Below are positions 46,220-57,191 of a DNA stretch of 64,000 bases, piece after piece. The stretch lies in NCBI GenBank assembly GCA_019155205.2, contig JAHNZQ020000227.1:1329189-1393188 (forward strand), in the 5' to 3' direction. The translations under genes were made by a program, and so were the position numbers. Below the pieces are notes generated by a model. The model had not been told where the DNA came from, searched no databases, and worked only from the letters and a program-made list of their open reading frames with translations. Source of the DNA: Gracilaria vermiculophylla. Taxonomy: Eukaryota; Rhodophyta; Florideophyceae; Gracilariales; Gracilariaceae. Position 1 is the first letter of the stretch. The number at the start of each line of letters is the position of its first letter.

Positions 46220-47058
46220 AAAGGAAAAATTACCACGAAGGATATTCAAACCTCCCTTTCACTAAGTAGTTCAGGGGCAGAGCCTTTCTCGGATGAGACA
46301 CACGAGCAGGGCGTAACTCTGTGGCCAAACCGTCGCAACGGGTACAGGAGGAAGACAAATGCAGAAACCGGGGATTCGGCAAATCCTGTGAATGAGGAAA
46401 TTTCCGTAATGTTCGGTGACAATTCTCTGTAATATATCGGGCTTCTCGGCGCGGCCGCGTAATATATTGGTCGGCGCGTATTTCGGGCAAGCGGCGTTGA
46501 GCGGGTGGCGGACGTAGTCCAAAAGGGGTAAACCGGAGACTCAGTGGGGACAACCTCGTGCAAGGGCCAACCTGAAGGAAGGCAGGAATAGTCTAAAAAA
46601 TGGTTCTCGGCGGCACGGGCGGTTGACTTCCGTAGTCCACGGCGTACTTCTTCAGAGTGGAGAGAGTTGCCCGCGTGGGCGCCAAGTTCAGAACGAAGGT
46701 CCCGCTTCGTGTGGTTTCCTAGGCGCGACGGCCGAAGTGCCATCGCGCTAAGTTCTGTAGCTTAACGTTCAGGCCGAAATCGTCGAAATGGCTACATGAA
46801 AAAGTTTCCAAAAATACTAAATCAAGCGTGCAAGCCAGGCGATAACCGGCGCCTATATTGTAGCCATCGGGCCACGCGCGGCTGCCATGCGCGTGCCACC
46901 GCACGCGACACGTGCCGTTCTGCTACTCCGGAATCCACCGCGCAATCGAACGCGAATCGCATTCGCGACATTAACCGTTCTCATAGGTACGGCCTAACCG
47001 GAATTCGGTGGAACGGCAAAGTGCCGAGAAATACCTCTCTGGCGGGCGTTGCACTTCA
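46220..47058 (-). mobile_element. Gypsy 5' LTR (element B side)
   Basis: In inverted orientation it matches the LTR at 12905-14310 of element A, starting TGAAGTGCAAC at 47058 (plus-strand GTTGCACTTCA). It shares the block around CCGATGGCTACA and the AATCCCCGGTTTCTGC block. Inward of its lower end TTGGTCTCCGG may be a primer-binding site. No solo LTR interrupts this copy, so the LTR length of about 840 bp can be read here. Confidence 0.75.
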
Positions 47059-47850
47059 TATTATTGTTTTGAAAACAATTTTCATGTGGTTTGCAGTATG
47101 TGTGGAGGCAACGTATTGCTGAAATTTCTAATCCAAACCATAGGATTCAATCACAAACTATAGTTAAAACTCTCTCAATGTGTTGGTGAAGCATTATAAA
47201 TTCTGTAAACCTCTGAAAATGGTTAAAAGTAATTTTTCATCGCTACAAAGGGCTCTTCAGCTCATTAAAGATTCAACTCCATTTTAACGTCTAGGGAATT
47301 TTTTTTTCTGACATCGAAAAGCATGCCAGTTTTGCTGCCATCTAGGCCATCCAAATTAAACTTTTTTCATCGCTGAATATTGTTCTGATTTTTCTTTTAA
47401 GTCCTGTAAAGTAACGAGTGTTGTGGCCCATTCCATTCTCAATATTTTATGTTTCTCCGTATGCATCGGAGTGAATTTTGTTTTGCTGTATTTTATATTC
47501 GGATTTTGATGTTGATTCACTCTCCTGCCCATAATAGAAGTACTGACAGAAAAACATTTAGTGCATGGAGGATAAAACTCGAAAAATGTGATGTCGTTAC
47601 TGTTTTATAAACAAACCGTCGTGCTACGTCTGCAGTGACTGTAATGACTTTTCTCAGCTTTTACACTTTTCATTATTTTTTTGCTTCCTCAGATAGTCTA
47701 GACCTAGTGTCCTAGACATTTTAAATGATTTGAAAAAAATATTTATAGAGCTTCTACGCATGATAGATAGTGCTACGAGCTTTTCTTTTTTTTCAGAGAG
47801 TTTCGTACCTCCTACCATAATGAGGTTTGCTTTGTAGTTTTTGAAATGAT
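47059..47850. other. AT-rich intergenic region, no gene seen
   Basis: Low-GC sequence with poly-T runs and no open frame of interest. It ends at the TTA target site of Harbinger H3. Confidence 0.55.
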
Positions 47851-48218
47851 TTAGAGCACCTCTATCACTAGAGATACAATACTAAAATGCTAATTTTTTA
47901 ACACTCGCGCAGCTCTATCGTGTAGTATATATGCAATTTTTGGTTGTATAGATGTAAAATCAGTTCTATATCGACTCCGATTTGGAAATAATTTTAACAT
48001 TATACCACTATACATCAGCCTATCAAGTAGGGACAGGTTTGCACGTGTATCCGCCGGGAATGAACTCCCGCCAAGTTAATTTCGCTCGTTCGCCTTCAAG
48101 AGGATACCTCGAAGCGACAAGAGCTCAGAACCGTTCGTCCATCTCATCTCTCAAACTCATTGTACCTTTCTCTACATCCAATTCTCTTTTTCCTCCCGCG
48201 CCTGCTATCCTACGCCAA

Positions 48219-48586
48219 ATGTCTTCGCCGAATGCGTCGCTTAGGACAAAAACGAAAGGTTCAAACTTCTCACCGGCCGACGATTATGCTCTTTCCCTTG
48301 CATGGACCTCAGTATCTCGCACCACTCTCGAGCAAAATCTTGATGTCTTCTGGAACAATACGGCTATAGAGTTTAATAAGAAAAAGCAGATCAGCGAGAT
48401 TCGTACGCCGGGCAGCCTCAAAACCCGCTGGGTAGTTGTGCAGCGAGTAACTCAGAAATATATTGCAGCCGAAAAGCTCTACCGCTCCCAAATGCGGTCC
48501 GGAGAGACAGAAGAAATGGTTGAAGACAGGGCAATGCAAGTCTATTGCGATCGAAACGGTACTATGAAGAATGGTATAAAGAAACC
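48219..48586 (+). CDS. H3 MYB/SANT-like protein, partial at gap
   Basis: From the ATG at 48219 to the gap without interruption (about 122 codons). SNFSPADDYALSLAWTSVSR, LEQNLDVFWNNTAIEFNKKK, RTPGSLKTRWVVVQRVTQKY and IAAEKLYRSQMRSGETEEM form the trihelix-like DNA-binding domain, clearly homologous to the H1 copy but with the Trp codon preserved. Confidence 0.8.
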
Positions 48587-48686
48587 NNNNNNNNNNNNNN
48601 NNNNNNNNNNNNNNNNNNNNNNNNNNNNNNNNNNNNNNNNNNNNNNNNNNNNNNNNNNNNNNNNNNNNNNNNNNNNNNNNNNNNNN
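48587..48686. other. Assembly gap, 100 N
   Basis: Exactly 100 N, size placeholder. It lies within Harbinger H3. Confidence 0.99.
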
Positions 48687-48700
48687 GTACGGGGTCGCCC

Positions 48701-48753
48701 GGATTTACACCCGGCTCGTGTCGACCCTATCAGAGGGCTCTCTCGCTGTGCCA
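48701..48753 (-). repeat. tRNA-like / possible SINE fragment beside the gap
   Basis: On the minus strand TGGCACAGCGAG (plus-strand 48742-48753) fits an RNA polymerase III A box with one mismatch. GGGTGTAAATCC (48701-48712) resembles a B box with three mismatches, 43 bp downstream. There is no matching acceptor stem, so it is not a functional tRNA. It could be the head of a tRNA-derived SINE or a chance match. Confidence 0.25.
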
Positions 48754-48845
48754 CCTCTCATTGGGAGCAAGCTTGAACACCTTGGTGGTGCTTCCGCGAC
48801 GCGGCTCGTGTCTATGCCACGTTCGTAGTTTGCACTACACGTCCT

Positions 48846-49591
48846 GAGAACCAGTGCCAACAGTAAAGATCATGATATACTAAAGCTTTACAGCTTATTG
48901 TGGCAAGCTTTCCTGCTTTCGGATTGTGATACTGACCTTTCAATACCTTAGGGCAGTTCTTCCAATGCCGATGCATGCAATCAAAGCACCCTATGCAACC
49001 GGGAAACCCTTGATGTTCGTATTTCCTGGCAATTGATCTTAGCTCCGAAAGTGTAGGAGCGCGATTAAGTAATTGACAACCAAATAGAAGCTTCAGACTT
49101 CGTAGAAAAAGCTCGAAGTATTGGCGCTGAGACTCAGGGCTCATTCGTGCCATATCGTCAAGTTGTTTGAACGATAGGCCGGTAGCTAGCCTTCGAATAG
49201 AGCATAGTATCTTTTGATGGCTTGAGTGCCCTTGCGAACCAAACGCGTTTGTTCGCATACGGAACATGGGCTCTTTTGCCACCAAACGCACATGTAGTTT
49301 GTTGTAGAGGGCCAGGGGCAGGTGGAAAATGTCACGGAAGCACGACGGGGGGTACGTTGGATGAGGAGAGAGATAGTCTTGGTACCAGGAGCAGCTTCCT
49401 CGCGCTATGGTCTTTGATGCGGGAAGCCGACCACGAAACGATGATGTTTGAGCGCAGGAGTGCGGACCGACTGTTTTTGAGGCTTCCAAGAGAGATTTGA
49501 CAGCAGACAGCTCTTCCTCGTAATCAAAGACGGCAGCTATGAGCTCCTCAGAGCCAGTCGAAGAGGCGTAGGGTGTTGCGGGGTCCATCAT
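48846..49591 (-). CDS. H3 transposase, N-terminal two thirds, partial
   Basis: From the ATG at 49591 (MMDPATPYASSTGSEE). The frame contains FRDIFHLPLALYNKLHVRLV, SHQKILCSIRRLATGLSFKQ, LDDMARMSPESQR and the first catalytic region GCIGCFDCMHRHWKNCPKV. It aligns along its length with the H1 transposase until CWHWFSGR. There, at about 48845, the homology stops and unrelated sequence (48687-48845) leads to the gap. The break is either a real insertion or an assembly error. Confidence 0.85.
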
Positions 49592-49813
49592 GTGTTGGAG
49601 GAAAGACGGGAGAGAGTAGTCCCCGGGGGTGATGAGGCGATCGTATGAGTATAAGCACAACGCTATACTTCTGTCCAATCGTGGACAGCCATGGTGATAC
49701 ACTCGTAAATTTAGCTTTTCACCGATAGAGTTGCGCATGCCTCCTGCCTTGCTAAATGGCTAATATTTGGCTTTTAACTTTTTCAATTATCCTCAACGAT
49801 AGAGGTGCTCTTA

Positions 49814-50365
49814 GTACTAGTAAAATATGTTATTGATGGGGATAAACATTTTCAAGAAGGAAAAATTGGTCGCTAAGAATTCAACACTAACTGTGCACCT
49901 AAAGGGAACGCATCTTATTGATGAGAAATAAATAAAAAAAATTATTTGGTACTGTTACATAATTTTTTTTTATGAACAATAGAGAGTTTCAGCAACTCAA
50001 CTGTGAGTAGATTGTGGGTAGCGTGGCATGACAAGTATGACATGTGGCCAATCTGGGCCAAGCCGACCGATAATTCTTACCCGTAAATCGTTCAGAGAGG
50101 CTCTGTACCGAAAACATTTTCGGTTCGACCTGCTCCTCATGTTAGCACGACCACACCGCTCATGCTGATTGGAGCGCCTGGTTTCGGTATTCACGCTGTG
50201 AGAGTCCGCCTTTGTGAAGCGCGTCGTCTTTAACGTGCCGGGCTGGGTTGTGCAGTGCGTGCGTGCAAGAACCTACCGAGAGCTCTTCCTTATCCATGGC
50301 TGCAAATGTGCTATTACGCGACATCCCTTCATCCTACACCTTTCCGTTCTCTAGCCAGCGAAAGG
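49814..50365. other. Intergenic, no gene seen
   Basis: AT-rich start, then medium-GC sequence leading into the next MYB-like pseudogene. The left end of Harbinger H5 must lie here, but its inverted repeat was not found. Confidence 0.45.
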
Positions 50366-51341
50366 ATGGCAACCGGCGAAGCTCCCTACCCTCCCTTATC
50401 CCGTTTTCATGGACATTCACTGCCAACGGGCGCTTCTAATTCGGTTGCAGAGGAGTCTTCCAACGAATATTGCATACACAGGTCAAACCCAACCGTCAGT
50501 CTATCCCCCGTTCCGGCCAAAAAACCCCGGGTGAAGTAGGATGGGGCGGGTGCAGATCTGCTTTGCGCGCGTGCTGTGACAAGTGCAGGAGCATATCTCA
50601 CCGAGTGGGGAGAAGGCGACAGAATGTATACAAGAGCGGCTGTAGATTTCAACGCGCAACCGAGCAAGCTGTTTGAGACAAACAGCAAGCACATCAAGGA
50701 TCGGTTTTTGCTGCTGACGGAGCGTTTTATAAAAAAAGACGCAGTGCTAGCCAAGCAGTCGGGCACGATGGAGGTGCAGGACGAGCTATCGAACCTTCTA
50801 AAGGATGCCGCCGCTGCCATGTGTGACGCCCACTTGGGCAGCAGCAGAAGCAAAGGAGAAGAACAGTACCGTCGAAGATGAGCGCTCTCGTGCTGGGGCA
50901 CCCGCTCGAGATGTGTCGTTCATGCGCTGCACTCGTCGGAGCAAGAGGGCGCTCGATAAGAACACGGGTGGCTTTGACGTAAAAGAAGAGTCGGAAGGCG
51001 ACGGAATTTCAGCGGCGGCAAAGCGTCGACGACGTAGTGATGAGGCAGAGGAGGAAAAGGACCACGCTCTTGTCGACCTAATCAAGCGCGACGTCGCCGA
51101 ATGCCGTGAAGTTGAGCGGCGTAAGTACGCCATTGCGGAGAAGCGCTTGGACCTGGATTAGCGCCGCTTCCAGCACGAGTTGGACATGGATGCGGCACGA
51201 CGCCAGCGAGAAGCGGTTGCAGAAGTTACTCATGCCAAGGCTTCCACGGATGCTGCAGCTACGTCCATGGCAAATCGAGAGGAGCGCACGGAGATCCTTG
51301 CGCTGATTGTGGAGCTCGTGCGTAGTGTCAGGAAGAACTGA
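50366..51341 (+). pseudogene. Harbinger H5 MYB/SANT-like partner, decayed
   Basis: Begins at the ATG at 50366 (MATGEAPYPPLSRFHGHS). There is a TAG at 50537-50539, a frameshift near 50830 and a TAG at 51159-51161. Between them the pattern WGEGDRMYTRAAVDFNAQ, NSKHIKDRFLLLTERFIKKD, AKQSGTMEVQDELSNLL is the SANT-like core of the DUF6818 type. The C-terminal part (KRRRRSDEAEEEKDHALVDL, then a charged helix) is typical of these transposon partners. It faces the transposase at 51526-53000. Confidence 0.75.
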
Positions 51342-51525
51342 AAAAGAGTGGGCGGGTTAGAAGATATGGAGAACTTATGAGTACCTACCGCTGCGTTCGC
51401 TGACCGAGGCGAGAAAGCTGCTGCTCTATGAGCGTGCGTGCCGTCGCTGGCCGCAGCGTCTGCCGCCGCTGCTGCGGAATGACATTTTCTGGCACCCTCT
51501 CTCAGAGTCGTTGTGACTTGGCCAC

Positions 51526-53000
51526 GTGTGCGTCCTTTCGGAATCTACTCTACAATGCGCTGAAAGACAGGTAGCTCTCGAGAGTGAGGGGCGTACAGTC
51601 GAAAAAGGTCGCTTTCTGCCCACCGTACAAGCAACAACGAATATTTCACAGGAAAACAGCCGCCGTTTAGACAGCACCAACAGGACCCTCGTTGACGTTG
51701 ATCTTAAGTTTTCGCGCATTGTCGACAATAAAGAAGATCTGCTTTTCTTCCTTGTACCCCCATTCGACTGACACTCGAACGCTTGCCATCTCCGTGTTAA
51801 AAGCCTTTTTATCTTCGTTCAGGACCCCGGCTGCGTCAGCTGGGAACGCCACTTGAATCCAAGGTCGAACCAGGTAGGCCTTGTCGGCCTGAATCCTACA
51901 TGTCCTGCATTCCCGATTCTCGGTAGAGCGTGATGTCGTGCCGCCTTCGATCCACGGGTGCGGTTCGGTGAAAAAGGAGACCATCTTGTGCTACAGTGGA
52001 TCCTTAGGTGATATTGTGGAGTGGATTTATGGCGTGATACTCCTAAGGAGGGCTATTATTTTATTAACTGAGCCACGTGGTGCATAATTTGGCCCGCGTG
52101 CTCTACAGTATCTTTGAGGGTCAGTAAAATTTGCATTTATTTTAGTTAATTTGTGTGGGTGATTACTACTGTAGTGAGACCTGCCGGGGCGGGCTCCCGG
52201 TGTGATACTTAATCTGCCGGTCGAGCTCCACCTCTGCAGAAGTAAACCAAGCACCCTCGAGTGCACCTCTATTTTTCTGGTTGGAGATTCTTGTCGAATA
52301 TCCTAAAGGTTTCTAAGCCGCCGATTCCCAGGTCGCCCTGTAGCAGCGCCTGCAGGAGCATTTTCCGCGCAGTGAACCTTCCCCTCCGCTTGGTGTTTGC
52401 GGATCCCCTTTCAGAACTCCTTCGGCTCGCGACAGCGATTACTGAAGACCATTTTTAGGAACTCGTGTCTTTGGAGTCCACAAAAACTCATAACGAACGT
52501 TGTGCACTACCACCTCCAGAGAAGAACAGACGATGCCACACATGTGGCGTCACCACGGACTGAAACTTGAGCATGTTGTTGCGCTTGTCGCCGCTGTACA
52601 CGCTCCGCTGCATTGCATGCGCAGGCCTCACAATGAAGATCACCGTTCCGTTGATAATGGCGACTCAGTTTTCATACGCCTCACCCGTGTGAAGAGCAGC
52701 TTTTACATTCATGGCCGTCCGCTCTTGCATCAAATGTTCCCTCCACGGGTACAATGCATCACTGCACCGCTCTACCGTGAGCTCGGAGGTATCGTACAAG
52801 ATGTGGCACAGCGCTGAGGTGGTGCATGCGAACAGTTTTTCGAGGCTACGCCGGCGCGCATGCGAAGATACGCGACAAAGCACAGTGCACAGGCGCTCAG
52901 CAGAAAGTTGTGTATGTGGGCGTTTGAAAGACGGTTCTGTGAGCTGCAGTAAACCAGCCACGCGAGCAATGTCTGCGGACAAGAAGCTGAAAAGAAACAT
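51526..53000 (-). pseudogene. HARBI1-like transposase H5, split by a solo LTR
   Basis: The N-terminal part on the minus strand (53000-52541) reads LSAERLCTVLCRVSSHARRR, TTSALCHILYDTSELTVERC, a TGA at 52665, then IINGTVIFIVRPAHAMQRSV and YSGDKRNNMLKFQSVVTPHV, the HARBI1-type core in which the first catalytic Asp (normally IDGT) is Asn. After the solo LTR (51987-52540) the C-terminal part resumes: DKAYLVRPWIQVAFPADAAG, NTEMASVRVSVEWGYKE with the catalytic Glu, then GPVGAV and short broken frames to about 51526. The lost Asp, several stops and the insertion make it dead. Confidence 0.85.
51987..52540 (-). mobile_element. Solo LTR, family S, copy 4
   Basis: 554 bp, inverted relative to the other copies, flanked by CATCT (left) and CATGT (right), a target duplication with one mismatch. 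It interrupts the H5 transposase within its catalytic core. The internal word is diverged (CACAACGTTCGTTATGAG), suggesting an older insertion. Confidence 0.88.
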
Positions 53001-53207
53001 GTCTTGTTTAGGCAGTTTCTACATATGGAAAAGGACAAGTTGCCCGATGGACACGATTTGTCGCCAATGTGTCCACAAGACATTTTTTGGTCAAATGCCC
53101 ATTTACCGCCAACGTAAATCCAGGCAAAACTATTTGTTCGTTCGTTCATCTCACAGTATCAGAAGTTATTCTTCCTACACGAACCTCACCTGAGCTCTGC
53201 TGCAACC

Positions 53208-53906
53208 ATGACAAACACCTCAGAACAAGACCACACGCTTATATCTATTGACGCGGCATCTCAAAACCCACCCATCGCACTAAGTGGACAGACTACTAGC
53301 ATAACAAACAGCACTCCACCAGTATGCACACCATCCCAGCCAGGAAACCAACTAAGCCAGACACCATCCAACAGTGTCGCAATCAAACCAACCTATGACA
53401 ATGACACAGTTAATCTTCTGTTTTCCATGATGAAGCAAGCTGGCTATGGCGATCGAAAGAAACAAAAGAAAACCCTTCAGGATGTCTTCACCGACGCCGT
53501 TAAGCTCGCTGAAAGCAGCCGTGGCATCAAAAGAACCGCTAAAGGTTGGCAAAAAAAGTTCACCCGCATAAAGCAGGAATACTCTGCATTTATGACCAAA
53601 CTCAAGCAATCTGGCAGAGATGGTGACGACGAAGATCTTTTCAATAATCCGTAATATTTCGAACAGATGCACGAGTTGGAGAATGGAAAGGCGCGCTACG
53701 ATCCGCCAGCGCATTATTCAACGGATGGTAATGCTAGTGCCCCGGAATTACCAGAATCGAGCACTCGTAAGCGCGTGAAGCTTTCTCGAGATTCTTTACG
53801 GTGCGAATTCATAAAAACGCAAGAACAGGCAACCGAGACTCTGATATTAGAGATTCAGAAAAGTAACGAAGAACGCGAAAAGACGAGGAGAATTTTGGAA
53901 CGTTGA
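53208..53906 (+). pseudogene. Harbinger H4 MYB/SANT-like partner, one stop
   Basis: Starts at the ATG at 53208 (MTNTSEQDHTLISIDAAS). The core (KKQKKTLQDVFTDAVKLAES, SRGIKRTAKGWQKKFTRIKQ) has the regular Trp spacing of trihelix/MYB-like domains. A TAA at 53652-53654 is followed in the same frame by YFEQMHELENGKARYDPP and a C-terminal charged helix (TLILEIQKSNEEREKTRR), so a single nonsense change separates two halves of one gene. It converges on the H4 transposase. Confidence 0.75.
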
Positions 53907-53949
53907 GTTGAAAAGTTCTGATGCATGCTACTCTGTACTACAGCTGTTG

Positions 53950-55728
53950 GTTATATAGTATAATAATGCATCCCTTTGCCTCTTTCCAGCGGTCGTCTCC
54001 GCACTGACAACAAGATCTTGATCTTTGTCTTCGTCAGGGGTTAAATAAAAGTCCTGGTCGTCGCCATTTTCAATGCCCCAGTTATGTAGAACGACGCATG
54101 CGAATATAAATATGACGATGTCGTCCTCATGTTGCAGTCAAATTCCATCTTTCAGAACACAGAAGCGGTGTTTGAGCATTCCGAATGCGCATTCTACTGG
54201 ATTTCTCGTCGTGCTTGCCACTTTATCTCACGTTCGCAATACCGGGTTGGCGTTTTTCTCACGTTCGGTACAGCTCTTCATCATATTGTTGGTGAGCTGG
54301 AAGGCACAATCTCCAATTAAGTATGGACGAACAGCGATGTTTGCGATAACCAAGCTCGGTATGTCGTCCCCCATCCACGTTCCATTATCAATATTCTTCT
54401 TTAATGTAGACTGCTCGAATACTGTAGAACCACCAAGAACCCCAGGCTTTCCAATATCTACGTAAGTAAACCTTCTATTAGCGGTAAACACCGCAAACAG
54501 TACTACACTTAAGTACCCTTTGTAGCATCAGTACTCATAGTATTGTTCTTCAGGGCAACATGGCCATTTGACATGAGTTCCATCAATCGCGCCGACGAAG
54601 TAGTGTATACCACTCAGCATTTCGAATCCATACATTGTGTGGTACTGTCAGCCCTCCTGTCGAGGTAGTAAAGCACAACGTCCGTTAGGAGTTTTTGGTG
54701 ACTCCAAAGGCGCGTATTCCTAAAGGTGGTCTCCAGTATCCGCTGTCGCGTGCCGGGGGAATTCTGAAAGGGATCCGCAAACACCAAGCGGAGGGGGAGG
54801 TTCACTGGGCGGACAATGCTCCTACAGGGGCTGCTATGATGCGACCTGGGGATCGGCGGCTTAGAAACCTGCGTGAATAGACAAGAGACTCCAACTGGAA
54901 AATGTAGAAGAAGACTCAAGGGTGCTTGTCTTTACTTCCCCAGAGGTGGAGCTCAACCGGCAGCTTAAATATCAAGCCAGGAGCCCGCCTTGGCAGGTCG
55001 CACTACTGTGCTAATTACACGCATAAAATATCTAAAATAAATAATAAATTCTACCGTACCTTGAGGATACTGTAGCGCACGTGGGCGCGATCATGCACCA
55101 CGTGGCCCAGCTAATAAATTACGAACCCTCCTTAAGAATATTATACCTTAGGGCCAAACCACCATATTTCCGTAGGAGCCACTGTACTACACATTGCACG
55201 AGCCACATCTTGCTCTTCGGTTGGGAAGCGCACAGCTTCTTTGTACGTCTGGGTAATAGCCTTGGTTACTGTCTTCTCGCTTGCAGATACTGTGCTCGCA
55301 CCTATGCCGAGATGCGTCGCAGCCTTTTTGCATGTACATCCTCCAGCGTAAAGCAGAAAAGCTGCTAGTTTGATCTCTCCTGGCAAAGATTTACGAAACT
55401 TTGAATCGCTTGCCTCTACGATGGCCCGTAGTTCTTGCGACAACTGTTGAAGTAAAGGATTGGTGATTCGGAAAAGACTTTTCCAGGACGTGGAGCGCAT
55501 GAAATGTTTTTTGACTGCAAAGTGGAAGAAGCAGGTAGGAGAGTTTCTGCGTCGAGACCATACCGTTGCGAGTATTCCACGGCGTTCATCGCAAGATGAG
55601 AGGATCACGAGAGGAGCATAGTGAAAAGAGAACAAGCTTTGAAATGTGGGAATATGAGAGTTGTATTGTTGAGTGGCAAGTACAGCGACAACTGCTGCGG
55701 CAAAGCGTGTACGGCGTTGAGAGTGCAT
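53950..55728 (-). pseudogene. Harbinger H4 transposase, split by a solo LTR
   Basis: The N-terminal part (55728-55192, minus strand) includes PGEIKLAAFLLYAGGCTCKK and THLGIGASTVSASEKTVTKA, a helix-turn-helix-like region. Across the solo LTR (54638-55191) the frame resumes with GIHYFVGAIDGTHVKWPCCP (first catalytic Asp intact). A TGA at 54528-54530 stands at a probable Trp (YYEY-stop-CYKGYLSVVLFAV). Then ANIAVRPYLIGDCAFQLTNN (second Asp) and TTRNPVECAFGMLKHRFCVL (Glu) follow, and further stops. The removed LTR and the 5-bp duplication restore continuity of the coding sequence. Confidence 0.9.
54638..55191 (+). mobile_element. Solo LTR, family S, copy 5
   Basis: 554 bp from TGTGGTACTG to TGTACTACA, flanked by CATTG at 54633-54637 and 55192-55196 (perfect target duplication). 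It is nested in the H4 transposase. It contains CACAACGTCCGTTAGGAG and a TAAAATAAATAATAAA polyadenylation-like run. Confidence 0.95.
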
Positions 55729-57155
55729 ATGTATGGTGATGAAGGCCGTTGCGAGGGTTGGGAGTTGTTTTGGAGTGGCTTTGAAGCGTGATCCTGAAAA
55801 TGGCCAGGATCAAGGGTATTTGAGACAGAATACAGCGTGTGCTGTGGATGTGTAGAAAGGGCGTTGGTGTAAAAGCTGTCAACATTAAAAACTACAGTAT
55901 GAACGGCGCTGGTGCGGCAAAGCAGAGCTTTCAAATTACGGCGGACGAACAGAAAAGGGGGCAGTCCTGGTGCAAGCTGCGCGAGACTGGCTGCGGACAA
56001 GTGTGGCACGAGCAGCTGACGACGCAGGCGGCGGCGCAAAGAGCGCCGCTGCAGCAGGTTTTGGTTTTTGATTGGCAGCGTTGTCGGTGCGCCGGCCGCG
56101 GGCACGAGACAGGAGAGGTGGCAGGCGGTGCGGCTGGCGGCAAAGACAGGGCGTGGGTTGGGGTGGGCTGGCGGTGGGCGTTGCGTGCGGCAGCGGAGGC
56201 GGTGATGCGGCGCACGACGCATTGAAGGAAGCATTGCAGCGCTGAAAGCGTTGAGGAGGACAACTGTGGGTGAATTGTTTTTTCCGGAAAGAACAACGCG
56301 TAATTTACGCACGATTGCACGCACAGTTGGTTGGCTGAAGGTGTGTAATGTATAATGGAATTTTGTAATTGGCTGTTTTTCATTGGAAAGTGTGGTTTGT
56401 AGCTGCGCTGAAAAAAAAGGGGAGCTGCTGCGTTGAGCAAAAGGGGTATTTTTGGGGGAGGTGTCTAACATGTATGTTCAATAGTCACTGTTGGTTGACT
56501 GGGGAAGATGATTGTTGTAGTTTTAAAAGGGGTTTGTTGTACAAGGTTGGCAGAAATTGAGCTTATGGTAGGCACGTCATTAAATGTACGGTGCATGATT
56601 TACAGTGAGCAGATTGCAGAAGGGTGATTGTTGAGTGTGATGGATGTTGGTGCAAGAATACGTGAAAATGGGGCCGTGTGTGCAGGCTGGTGGCGAACGG
56701 ACGGTGCAAGAGGAGGTACTGTAAGGGCGCTGTCAGGCATTGTGCATCATGGAGTGGATGGAGAGCACAAGTGGGTGGTTGTGGGCTGAGAAGCAGCAGG
56801 CGGTGGCGGTGGCGGCGAGCGACTCAAACGGCGAGGCACCCATGCAAGCTGGGGAGCCAAAAACGGCTGCGCCTGCGCTGCAAGTGGCCAACAACATCAT
56901 GTTGCTGCGTACATTGGAGAGCACGTGATGCGGATTTGTGCGCTCGTCGTGGGCTGTCAATCAGACGCCAGAGGGGGTGCTTTTCGCCTGCGCCCGTGTT
57001 GTGAGTTGAGTTGTTGGCTTACCGTCGCTGCTGCGCCCCGCGAGGGGGGGGGGGGGGGGGGGGTTGGGGGGGGGGCGCGGCCCGCGCCTTGGCACGGGGG
57101 GCCACGGGGGGGGGGGGCGGTGTGGGTGGGGGGGGTGGGGGGCGGGCCGGGGGGG

Positions 57156-57191
<36 letters not shown>

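Larger units (their letters stand above)
47854..49810 (+). mobile_element. PIF/Harbinger transposon H3, with assembly gap
   Basis: The ends are GAGCACCTCTATCACTA (left) and, read inward, GAGCACCTCTATCGTTG (right). They are flanked by TTA at 47851-47853 and 49811-49813, the family target site. The same two-gene plan as H1 is visible, but a 100-N gap (48587-48686) removes the end of the MYB-like ORF and the C-terminal part of the transposase. The TIRs share the GAGCAYCTCTATC core with H0 and H1. Confidence 0.93.

Noticed and set aside
48687..48760. Possible tRNA gene beside the gap
   Set aside because: The T-arm-like sequence is degenerate and the acceptor halves do not pair, so no functional tRNA was called.
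55605..56471. Minus-strand frame of 288 codons next to the H4 transposase
   Set aside because: It overlaps the transposase N terminus in a different frame and has no domain; the conserved transposase frame is preferred.
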